From: Hymenobacter lapidarius
GTDB lineage: Bacteria; Bacteroidota; Bacteroidia; Cytophagales; Hymenobacteraceae
Assembly: GCF_001816145.1 (NCBI RefSeq)
Contig: NZ_MDZB01000164.1
Location: 1 to 64,000, forward strand
Direction of reading: 5' to 3'
Length of the DNA stretch: 64,000 nt
The notes under the pieces are model-generated. The model saw only the letters and a program-made list of their open reading frames with translations. It was not told the origin of the DNA and did not search any database. A program made the translations under genes and the position numbers. This document shows, one piece after another, positions 33,370 through 41,174 of the stretch. How positions within the stretch are numbered: position 1 is the stretch's first letter; each line of letters begins with the position of its first letter.

Positions 33370-33942
33370 ATGCTTCCTGATTCTTCCACCGGTGGCCCTG
33401 CCTCCGGCTCCGACACCGACCGTCCCCTCACCGAAACCCCGATTGTGGGCATCATCATGGGGTCGAAATCAGACTTGAAAACCATGTCCGGCGCGGCCGA
33501 CGTGCTTCGTCAATTCGGTATTCCCTACGAAATCACCCTCGTCTCGCCCCACCGCACGCCCCACCGCATGGTCGAATACGCCGAGTCGGCGCGCAAGCGC
33601 GGCCTGCGCGTGCTCATTGCCGGGGGGGGCGGGGCGGCCCACCTGCCCGGCATGGTGGCCGCCTTCACCACCATTCCCGTGATTGGGGTGCCCATTAACA
33701 GCACCATTTCCATTCAGGGGCTCGATTCCATTTTGAGCATGATTCAGATGCCGGCGGGCGTGCCCGTGGCCACCGTGGGCATCGACAGCGCCGCCAATGC
33801 CGCCGTGCTGGCCACCCAGATGCTGGCCATCCACAATGCCCGTCTGGCCGATGTCCTCGAAAAATACCGCACAACGTTAAAAGACCGGGTGATGCGCACC
33901 ATTGAAGAGCTGCGCAAAGGCGGCTTTCAGGACGATGTGTAA
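33370..33942 (+). CDS. purE: N5-carboxyaminoimidazole ribonucleotide mutase
   Basis: A 190-residue class I PurE of purine biosynthesis, interconverting N5-CAIR and CAIR. The motifs are GIIMGSKSDLKTM, LVSPHRTPHRM, IAGGGGAAHLPGMVAA and GVPINSTISIQGLDSILSM. A 25-residue Ser/Pro/Thr-rich N-terminal extension precedes the fold. If the real start were internal, the catalytic part would be unchanged. The EEP-domain gene follows 17 nt downstream and is probably in the same operon. purK is not in the window. Confidence 0.95.
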   Translation: MLPDSSTGGPASGSDTDRPLTETPIVGIIMGSKSDLKTMSGAADVLRQFGIPYEITLVSPHRTPHRMVEYAESARKRGLRVLIAGGGGAAHLPGMVAAFTTIPVIGVPINSTISIQGLDSILSMIQMPAGVPVATVGIDSAANAAVLATQMLAIHNARLADVLEKYRTTLKDRVMRTIEELRKGGFQDDV

Positions 33943-33959
33943 CCCCGTAATACCCATCA

Positions 33960-35081
33960 ATGACTGATTTTTACACTTTGCTACTTACCGTGGCCCACTG
34001 GGTGCTGTGGGGAGTGGGAGGAGTGGCCTTGATGGCCACGCTGCTGCCCATTCTTCGCCAAACCGCGTGGTGGATTCGCGCCTGTGACTTTCCGCGCCTG
34101 CAAATTGTGGCCGGCCTGACCCTGAGCCTGCTCGCTGCCCTGGTACTGCCCACCGCCTCCAGCCTGGGCCACACTATTTTCGTGGTAGCCCTGGCCGTAG
34201 CCCTGATGTACCAGGCCAGCCGCATCTGGCCCTACACGCCCCTGCACAGCCTGCAGACGGCCGACGCTTCCCGCCCGGCCGATGACAACGACCACCACCT
34301 GAGCATCATCGTGGCCAATGTGTTGATGCACAACCGCGACGCGTCGCGCCTGCTGGGCCACATCAACAACCTGCGGCCCGACATTGTGCTGGCCGTCGAA
34401 ACCGACGACTGGTGGCTGAGCCAGCTGGAGCGCATCGAAGAACAGTACCCGTACACCTGCCACGCGCCCCTGCCCAACACCTACGGGATGCTAGTGTTTT
34501 CGCGGTTGCCGTTGCTGGAGCCGCAGATACGGTACATTCTCGACTCCGATGTTCCTTCCTTTCATGGGTGCGCCGTGCTGCCCAACGGGGTTTCGGTCAA
34601 CATGCATTTTCTGCACCCCAAGCCGCCGGCCCCGCAGGAGGCCAAGACCAGCGCCAAGCGCGATGCCGAGCTGCTGGTGGTGGGCAAAGCCATTAGGGGG
34701 CACGAAGGCCCCACCATTGTGGCCGGCGACCTGAACGACGTGGCGTGGTCGCACACTTCCGAGTTGTTCCGGCGCATTTCGCGCCTTCTGGACCCCCGCA
34801 TTGGCCGGGGCCTGCTGCCCACGTTCCACGCCGACCACAAGCTGCTGCGCTGGCCCCTGGACCACGTATTTCACTCCTCCCACTTCCGCCTGCAGCGGTT
34901 GGAGCGGCTGGCGCACATCGGCTCCGACCACTTTCCCATCTACCTCCGCCTCAGCTACGAGCCGGGTGGCCGGCACGAACAGGAAAAAGAGCTGGAAGCC
35001 ACCGACCACAGCGACCACGAGGAAGTGGAAGAAAAAATTGAGGAAGGCGTATCCGAAGCTGCCCAGCCCGATGAGGACTAG
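33960..35081 (+). CDS. Membrane-anchored endonuclease/exonuclease/phosphatase (EEP) family protein
   Basis: A 373-residue protein. Three hydrophobic helices occupy about residues 1-90. The EEP catalytic domain spans about 115-335: IIVANVLMHNRDASRLL, VLAVETDDWWL, IVAGDLNDVAWS and IGSDHFPIYLRL. The final 30 residues are strongly acidic. Family members hydrolyse phosphodiester bonds in nucleic acid, phospholipid or phosphoinositide; the target is unknown. It lies 17 nt after purE. Confidence 0.88.
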   Translation: MTDFYTLLLTVAHWVLWGVGGVALMATLLPILRQTAWWIRACDFPRLQIVAGLTLSLLAALVLPTASSLGHTIFVVALAVALMYQASRIWPYTPLHSLQTADASRPADDNDHHLSIIVANVLMHNRDASRLLGHINNLRPDIVLAVETDDWWLSQLERIEEQYPYTCHAPLPNTYGMLVFSRLPLLEPQIRYILDSDVPSFHGCAVLPNGVSVNMHFLHPKPPAPQEAKTSAKRDAELLVVGKAIRGHEGPTIVAGDLNDVAWSHTSELFRRISRLLDPRIGRGLLPTFHADHKLLRWPLDHVFHSSHFRLQRLERLAHIGSDHFPIYLRLSYEPGGRHEQEKELEATDHSDHEEVEEKIEEGVSEAAQPDED

Positions 35082-35110
35082 CCTCGGGCCGGGCAGCTCA
35101 ACTCCACGCG

Positions 35111-35764
35111 CTAGCGCTTTTTGGTCACCAGCTCAATGGGCTGGAAATCGGCCTGCGGAGCTACCCGGCCCGAAATGCTCGCGTAAGTAGGACGAATGCG
35201 CATGGTGAGGCGGCGGCCGCTGCCCGTGAAATCGGCCAGGTTGGCGGCAAAAGCCGCGGGCGTGCTGCCGCTGAGCAGGGCAGCGGGCACGTTGAAGTCC
35301 ACGGCCACAGGCAGGGTGATGATGGCGCTGGGCTCCAGCTCCTCGTTGAGCCCGGTAACGCCTTTGGTCAGCTCGCGGCCGTCCACCAGTATCTGGTAAT
35401 CCAGCTGCTTGAGCTGCAAATTGACCGCGCTGGGGTTGCGGGCGTAAATGCGCATGCGCAGCTTAAGCGGCAGGTTGTTGGACTGTAGCGCCGTTTGCAG
35501 CTTGGTTTGCTGGGCCGAAGTGAGGTCGGTGGCCTGGCGCACAAACAGGATGTCCTGCCCACCCAGGCGGGCTTCATCCATAAAATTGAGGCGGAACTGC
35601 ATCCGGTCAAAAGCCTGGTTTTCCAGGGCCTGAGCCGAAAGGTTGCTTTTCTTGGCGTTGGGCGACTCTTTTACTTGGTCGCTCACGCTGCACTGCGTGG
35701 TAGTCACCAGAAGGACGCCTAATGCTGCTGCACGGACGGAATATAAGTAAGAAGTGAATTTCAT
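35111..35764 (-). CDS. LEA-like lipoprotein
   Basis: A 217-residue putative lipoprotein, with a hydrophobic signal ending in VTTTQC. The body includes LKLRMRIYARNPSAVNLQLK, then LDYQILVDGRELTKGVTG and LPVAVDFNVPAALL. This is the pattern of LEA14-type (LEA_2) domains: an Asn-Pro motif between strands, then a matching second half. The function is unknown; LEA_2 proteins are tied to stress tolerance mainly in plants. The start at 35764 gives the lipoprotein signal. It ends close to the convergent EEP gene. Confidence 0.65.
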   Translation of the reverse strand: MKFTSYLYSVRAAALGVLLVTTTQCSVSDQVKESPNAKKSNLSAQALENQAFDRMQFRLNFMDEARLGGQDILFVRQATDLTSAQQTKLQTALQSNNLPLKLRMRIYARNPSAVNLQLKQLDYQILVDGRELTKGVTGLNEELEPSAIITLPVAVDFNVPAALLSGSTPAAFAANLADFTGSGRRLTMRIRPTYASISGRVAPQADFQPIELVTKKR

Positions 35765-36070
35765 AAGGTAGTTGAATCGGTAACGGTATTTAAGTTTTTT
35801 AAAGCACATGGGCGCCAATAGAACGCATACGCGAAAGAGCTAGTGTGGGGCTAAAATTACGGCTTAGCGCGGGCATTGCCGGTACGCATCTCGCGGCAGA
35901 AGAACGGAATCCTGCCCGGAGTGGCTGCGCAGCTGGCCCGCTGGCCAGTCAATGGTTCAACGGTAATTGGGTTGTTTGTTGCATGTTACTGGTTTTCAGA
36001 CAAGGGGTTATCGGTATTCCAACAACTGCCAATAACTAGCCAACAGTTATAAAAAGTCCCAACAAAAAAA
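35765..36070. other. Intergenic region with no clear gene
   Basis: About 300 nt between the LEA-like gene start and the dnaK terminator. One 64-codon plus-strand frame exists but shows no protein-like pattern. No repeat of families A-E is present. Confidence 0.5.
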
Positions 36071-36094
36071 GGCCGGAAGCTTACGCCTCCGGCC
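36071..36094 (-). terminator. Rho-independent terminator of dnaK
   Basis: GGCCGGA (36071-36077) pairs with TCCGGCC (36088-36094). On the minus strand it continues into seven T. It lies about 20 nt past the dnaK stop. Confidence 0.8.
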
Positions 36095-36113
36095 TTTCTA
36101 CTGCAATGGGCGC

Positions 36114-38059
36114 CTACTTAGCGTCTTTGCCGTCTACTTCTTCATAGTCCACATCGGTCACATGGTCGCCGGCCGCTTGGCCGTTGCCGTCCTGCGGCTG
36201 GCCGTCGGCGCCGGGGAAACCACCGGCACCGGGCTGGCCGCCTTCGGCCCCGCCGGCGGCGTACATCTCCTGCGAAGCTGCCTGCCAAGCCGTGTTGATG
36301 GCCTCCATGGCGGTGTCTATGCGGGAAATGTCCTTGCTTTCGTGCGCGGCTTTGAGGTCGGCCAAGCGCCTTCGATGGCGGTTTTGTTGCCACCGCTCAG
36401 CTTCTCACCGTACTCTTTCAGCTGCTTCTCGGTCTGGAAAATCATCGAGTCGGCGGCGTTCACCTTGCCGATGCGCTCGGTCTCGGCTTTGTCCGATTCG
36501 GCGTTGGCGGCGGCTTCGTCGCGCATGCGCTTGATGTCGTCATCGGTCAGGCCGCTGCTGGCTTCGATGCGGATTTTCTGCTCTTTGCCGGTGCCTTTGT
36601 CCTTGGCGGTCACGTTCAGGATGCCGTTGGCGTCGATGTCGAACGTTACCTCAATCTGGGGCACGCCACGGGGAGCGGGCGGGATGCTGTCGAGGTCAAA
36701 CCGGCCGATTTGGCGGTTCTGGCTGGCCAGCGGCCTCTCGCCCTGGAACACCACAATCTGCACCGAAGGCTGGTTGTCAGAAGCTGTGGAGAAGGTTTCC
36801 GATTTCTTGGTCGGAATGGTCGTGTTCGACTCGATGAGCTTGGTCATCACGCCGCCCATTGTCTCAATACCCAGCGAGAGCGGGGTCACGTCAAGTAGGA
36901 GCACGTCCTTCACCTCACCGGTGAGCACACCGCCCTGGATGGCGGCACCAATGGCCACCACTTCGTCGGGGTTCACGCCTTTCGAAGGCTTTTTGCCGAA
37001 GAACTTCTCCACTTCCTCCTGAATGCGGGGAATGCGGGTGGAACCACCCACGAGGATAACCTCGTCGATGTCGGAAGTGGAGAGGCCAGCGTCCTGCAGG
37101 GCCTTTTTCACCGGGTCCATCGAGCGGCGCACGAGGCTATCGGCGAGCTGCTCGAACTTAGCGCGGCTCAGCTTCACCACCAGGTGCTTGGGGCCCGAGG
37201 CCGTAGCGGTGATGTAGGGCAGGTTGATTTCGGTTTCGGTCGAGCTGGAGAGCTCCACTTTGGCTTTCTCGGCGGCTTCCTTGAGGCGCTGGAGGGCCAT
37301 GGGGTCGTTGCGCAAGTCGAGGCCTTCGTTGTCCGACTTAAACTGGTCGGCGAGGAAGTCGATGATAACTTGGTCGAAGTCGTCGCCGCCCAGGTGGGTA
37401 TCGCCGTTGGTGCTCAGCACTTCGAACACGCCATCGCCCAACTCCAGAATGGAGATGTCGAACGTGCCACCGCCGAGGTCATACACGGCAATTTTCTGGT
37501 CCTTGTGCTTTTTGTCGAGGCCATACGCCAGGGCGGCGGCCGTGGGCTCGTTAATGATGCGCTTCACGTCGAGGCCGGCAATGGCACCGGCTTCTTTGGT
37601 GGCCTGGCGCTGGGCATCGTTGAAGTAAGCCGGCACCGTGATAACGGCTTCGGTCACGGTCGTGCCGAGGTAATCCTCCGCCGTCTGCTTCATTTTTTGA
37701 AGCACCATGGCCGAAATTTCCTGCGGGGTGTAGTTCCGGTCACCGATTTTCACGGCCACCGTGTTATTGGAGCCGGGCGTCAGCTCATAGGCTACGTACT
37801 TGCTTTCGGCGGTTACTTCCGAAAACTGGCGGCCCATGAAGCGCTTGATGCTGGCGATGGTGTTCTTTGGGTTGGTTACGGCCTGGCGCTTGGCCGGGTC
37901 GCCCACTTTGCGCTCGCCCTTGCCCCCGTCGAGGAAGGCGACGATGCTGGGGGTGGTGCGGCGGCCTTCGCTGTTGGGAATTACAACGGGTTCGTTGCCT
38001 TCCATCACGGCCACGCACGAGTTGGTGGTGCCGAGGTCAATGCCGATTATTTTGCCCAT
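36114..38059 (-). CDS. dnaK: Chaperone DnaK (Hsp70), frameshifted near the C-terminus
   Basis: An ATP-dependent chaperone acting with DnaJ and GrpE. The N-terminus [20 protein letters not shown], the nucleotide-binding motifs ([23 protein letters not shown]) and the substrate-binding domain ([13 protein letters not shown]) are intact. The frame breaks after NKTAIEGA and stops at 36317. The correct continuation [20 protein letters not shown], down to the usual acidic [13 protein letters not shown] end at 36114, is in another frame. One base seems missing between 36365 and 36366. With it restored the protein is about 648 residues, normal for the family. In an essential gene this is more likely a sequence error than a mutation. 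Confidence 0.93.
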
Positions 38060-38156
38060 GTTGGGTGTGTGTTGGTTATTGGAGTGGAATTGTCAGGTCG
38101 AAGCAGGCTTTGCAGCCGCTACCCGACGATTACAAGCAACGTACCAGCGTGCTTTT

Positions 38157-38173
38157 GGTGACAGATTGTCACC
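38157..38173. promoter_or_regulatory. Inverted repeat in the dnaK upstream region
   Basis: GGTGACA (38157-38163) and TGTCACC (38167-38173) form a perfect 7-bp inverted repeat with a GAT spacer, about 100 nt upstream of the dnaK ATG. A TGACA-N-TGTCA arrangement could be an operator for stress control. The remaining spacer 38060-38310 shows no gene. Confidence 0.4.
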
Positions 38174-38310
38174 GATTCGGGATGTGGTGGCGGTTTGTGC
38201 GACTGGGTGGCCTGATTTGTTGCGGGAGGCTGAAGTTTTCCTGACAGGGGTGCAGAATTGGTGGCCGCTGAGGCTTCAAAAGCAACTCAGCTATCGCCAG
38301 GCCGACGCCA

Positions 38311-38976
38311 CTATCCAAGCTTACCGCGACGGGCCGCTGCCGGAGCCGGCTGTGCGCCGGGCGTAGGTTTCACCGCCACTTTCCGGTTCGCTGGGTTCTT
38401 TGTAGCCGACAACTTCGCCTTCAGCTTGCCCGACTCGGCGGGCGTTAGCTCGCGCCACTGGCCGGGTGCCAGTTCGTCCAGCGTCAGCTCGTCGATGCTG
38501 GCGCGGATGAGGCGCAGGCAGGGCAGGCCCACGGCGGCGCACATCTTGCGCACCTGCCGGTTCATGCCCTGCGAGATGGTGATGGCCAGCCACTCGGTAG
38601 GGATGCTGGCGCGGAAGCGAATGGGCGTGCTGCGCTCCCACAGCCCGGCGGGCTCGGGCATTGCCACGGCTCGGGCGGGCGTGGTGTGGCCGTCTTTTAT
38701 TTGCACGCCGCGCCGCAGTTTCTCCAGGGCTTCTTCCGTCACGGTACCTTCTACCTGGGCCCAGTAGGTTTTGGAGACTTTGAATTTGGGGTCGCTCAGG
38801 CGGTGCTGCAGGGCCTTGTCGTCGGTGAGCAGGAGCAGGCCTTCGCTGTCGAAGTCGAGGCGGCCCACCGGGTAGATGCCGGGCACGGGCACGAAGTCTT
38901 TGAGCGTGGCGCGGCCGTGCTCGTCCGTGAACTGGGTGAGGACTTCGTAAGGCTTGTTGACAAGGATGTAACGCAT
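38311..38976 (-). CDS. Pseudouridine synthase, RsuA/RluE type
   Basis: A 221-residue RNA-modifying enzyme. The catalytic aspartate motif is GRLDFDSEGLLLLTDD near residue 40. KFKVSKTYWAQVEG and ISQGMNRQVRKMCAAVGLP are family hallmarks. With no S4 domain and MRYILVNKPYEVLTQFTD at the start it resembles RluE, which modifies 23S rRNA. The last 30 residues are basic and Ala/Pro-rich. The ATG at 38976 gives the expected N-terminus. Confidence 0.9.
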   Translation of the reverse strand: MRYILVNKPYEVLTQFTDEHGRATLKDFVPVPGIYPVGRLDFDSEGLLLLTDDKALQHRLSDPKFKVSKTYWAQVEGTVTEEALEKLRRGVQIKDGHTTPARAVAMPEPAGLWERSTPIRFRASIPTEWLAITISQGMNRQVRKMCAAVGLPCLRLIRASIDELTLDELAPGQWRELTPAESGKLKAKLSATKNPANRKVAVKPTPGAQPAPAAARRGKLG

Positions 38977-38991
38977 ATATTTCTTACAGTG

Positions 38992-39086
38992 ACCGTCATG
39001 CTGAGCTTGCCGAAGAATCCCTAGCGCGCAAGTGACTCAGTTACTATTGCGGTAGAGATGCTTCGGTTGCGCTCAGCATGACGGTT
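38992..39086. repeat. Palindromic repeat family A, copy 1
   Basis: It begins ACCGTCATGCTGAGC and ends GCGCTCAGCATGACGGT. The left half is diverged (GAGCTTGCCGAAGAATCC), while the right half contains GCGGTAGAGATGCTTCGG like the other copies at 41044, 43516, 45827 and 52229. It lies between the pseudouridine synthase and the second MBL gene. Confidence 0.85.
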
Positions 39087-39131
39087 CTTTTGTATTTTTC
39101 TGAGAACGGCTTTTCGTAGTATTCCGGCCCA

Positions 39132-40253
39132 CTACTCCCACCAGCGTGAGCGTGGCAAGGAAGCGCCCAAAGTTACGGGTCCGCCCAGGCGCGGCGTGGT
39201 GATGGGCTGGCCCAGCCGGGCGGCCTCAGCTGTGGCGCGCTTGATGGGGTCGTCCCAGGCATGGTTGGCTTCGGTGAAAGCGGCCCAGTGCACGGGCAGC
39301 ATCACGGCGGCGCGCACGTCGCGGGCGGCTTGCACGCTTTGCTCGGGCATCATGTGGATTTGGGCCCACTGCCGGTCGTACTGGCCGCATTCCATCAGGG
39401 CCAAATCGAAGGGGCCCTGGGCGGCGCCTATGGTGCGGAAGTGCGGCCCGTAGCCCCCGTCGCCGCTGTAAAATACCCGTTTCGTGGCCGATTTCAGCAC
39501 CCAAGAGCTCCACATCGTGGAATTGCGGTTGGTGAGGCCCCGGCCCGAAAAGTGGCGGCTGGGCGTGCACACCACCGTCAGGCCGTCGAACTGCACCTCA
39601 TCGTTCCAGTTCATTTCCGTGATGCGCTCGGGGGCCACGCCCCAGGCCCGCAAGTGCGGGCCAATGCCCAGCGGCACGTAGAAACGCGCCACCTTGTGCT
39701 TGATGCGCCGGATGGTTTGATAGTCGAGGTGGTCGTAGTGGTCGTGCGAAATCAACACCGCATCAATGGGCGGCAGCTTTTCGGCGCTGATGGGCAGGCT
39801 GGGGTTGTAGCGGTTGGGCGTGAGCCAGCTCACCGGCCCCATTTCCATACCGAGCATGGGGTCGAGCAGAATGTTTTTGCCGGCCAGTTCCACCAGGCTG
39901 GCCGAGTGGCCAAACCAGGTCACGCGCACCATGTCCGGCGTTTTGCGCGTGATGGCCAGCGAGTCGAGCGGCTGCATGGGCAAGGGCCCGGCGGGTGAGG
40001 TATTGGGCGCTTTTTTGAACAGGAATTTCCACAGAATGCCCGTCATGCTGCCCTCGGTCAGCTGCAGGGTGGGTAGCAGGTTCACAAATTCACCATTCTG
40101 GTAGTGGCCGGACTTTGCATAAGTCTGCTTGTCGGCCTTGGTGGGCTTGCCCCCAAACTGCGGGCTGAGGCCGATAAAAGCGGCACCCGCCACCAGCAAA
40201 ACGCCCACAAAGCTGCTCGTTGCCATGATAAATGATTTTAAGGGTTTGCTCAT
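39132..40253 (-). CDS. Metallo-beta-lactamase-fold hydrolase with N-terminal membrane segment
   Basis: A 373-residue NAPE-PLD-like member of the MBL superfamily. An N-terminal hydrophobic helix (FVGVLLVAGAAFIGL) is followed by a spacer and the fold: VTWFGHASLVEL-like VTWFGHSASLVELAG, ISHDHYDHLDYQTI, YSGDGGYGPHF and the late LPVHWAAF. It probably faces the periplasm. Its ATG overlaps the stop of the upstream NAD(P)-binding gene by one base (TAATG), so the two are translationally coupled. A paralogue lacking the helix lies at 10993-12012. Confidence 0.88.
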   Translation of the reverse strand: MSKPLKSFIMATSSFVGVLLVAGAAFIGLSPQFGGKPTKADKQTYAKSGHYQNGEFVNLLPTLQLTEGSMTGILWKFLFKKAPNTSPAGPLPMQPLDSLAITRKTPDMVRVTWFGHSASLVELAGKNILLDPMLGMEMGPVSWLTPNRYNPSLPISAEKLPPIDAVLISHDHYDHLDYQTIRRIKHKVARFYVPLGIGPHLRAWGVAPERITEMNWNDEVQFDGLTVVCTPSRHFSGRGLTNRNSTMWSSWVLKSATKRVFYSGDGGYGPHFRTIGAAQGPFDLALMECGQYDRQWAQIHMMPEQSVQAARDVRAAVMLPVHWAAFTEANHAWDDPIKRATAEAARLGQPITTPRLGGPVTLGASLPRSRWWE

Positions 40254-40930
40254 TAATTCACAGAGACTTTGTCGGCGGCCAAGGCCACTATGTCGCGCAC
40301 TTCCAGCACCGGTTTGGAGTAGCCCTGCTGCACGGCTTTGAGCATGGCCACCCCGACTTCCGCCATGGTGGAAACGTATTTGGTCGTCAGTTTTCGGAAG
40401 ATGGGATAGAGCCAGCTCACGAATTTGTACAGCCCGAGCACGTTACGCTGGCCGGGAGTAGCGCGCATAAAGCCGGGCCTGAACATATAAGCCGCCCGGA
40501 AAGGCAGGCGCAGTAGGGCGTTTTCGGTGCGGCCCTTGGTGCGGGCCCAGTGGCTGCGGCCGCGCTCGGTGCCGTCGGTGCCCGCGCCGGTCACGTAGCA
40601 AAAAACCATGTCCGGATTCAGCCGCGCCAGGGTTTGGGCCACGGCCAGGGTGGTGTCATAGGTAATCCGCTCGTATTCGGCCTGGCTGATACCCAGTGAA
40701 GAAACGCCGGCGCAATAAAAGCAGGCGTTGTACCCGGCAAGGTCCGCCTCAACGGCTGCCAGCTGCTGGAAGTCGGGGTGCAGCAGCTCGCGCAGCTTGG
40801 GGTGCGCGTAGCCGCTGGGCTTGCGGCCCAGCAGCAGGATGCGCTCCACATTAGGGTCGCGCAGGCATTCGAGCAGCACGCCCTCGCCGACCATGCCCGT
40901 GGCCCCGGTTATGATAACTCGTATTTTCAT
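40253..40930 (-). CDS. NAD(P)-binding Rossmann-fold protein (epimerase-like)
   Basis: A 225-residue atypical SDR with the cofactor motif GATGMVGEGVLLECL at residue 9, then VERILLLGRKPSG and FYCAGVSSLGISQAEYERIT. It lacks an obvious YxxxK active site, so it may be a sensor or a redox enzyme with altered chemistry. Relatives are often annotated NAD-dependent epimerase/dehydratase or NmrA-like. It is coupled by a one-base overlap to the MBL gene. Confidence 0.83.
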   Translation of the reverse strand: MKIRVIITGATGMVGEGVLLECLRDPNVERILLLGRKPSGYAHPKLRELLHPDFQQLAAVEADLAGYNACFYCAGVSSLGISQAEYERITYDTTLAVAQTLARLNPDMVFCYVTGAGTDGTERGRSHWARTKGRTENALLRLPFRAAYMFRPGFMRATPGQRNVLGLYKFVSWLYPIFRKLTTKYVSTMAEVGVAMLKAVQQGYSKPVLEVRDIVALAADKVSVN

Positions 40931-41043
40931 GGATGTTCCGTATGGTAGGAGTGAGGACGCAGGCCGGGTGCTTCTGCTTTACGGAACGGGGATTTAATTG
41001 CGTGACGCAATGGCTGTTTAGAGCGTCATGCAATAGCAATTCA

Positions 41044-41141
41044 GACCGTCATGCTGAGCGCAGCCGAAGCATCTTTACCGCAATACTAAAATTGATTACT
41101 TGCACGGTAGAGATGCTTCGGCTGCGCTCAGCATGACGGTC
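41044..41141. repeat. Palindromic repeat family A, copy 2
   Basis: GACCGTCATGCTGAGCGCAG at the left is matched by the complementary CTGCGCTCAGCATGACGGTC at the right, with GCCGAAGCATCT/AGATGCTTCGGC inside. A short extra GAGCGTCATG lies just before it (around 41020), perhaps a fragment. It lies between two minus-strand genes. Confidence 0.9.
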
Positions 41142-41174
41142 TTTTATCTAGAGAAACCCACCTTCCCCGCGTTT

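Noticed and set aside
35845..36039. A 64-residue plus-strand gene between the LEA-like gene and dnaK
   Set aside because: No promoter, no family resemblance and no protein-like hydrophobic pattern.
37800..38366. Plus-strand gene upstream of dnaK (about 188 codons)
   Set aside because: It overlaps the start of dnaK and the end of the pseudouridine synthase in antisense, has no recognisable domain and is better explained as a chance frame.
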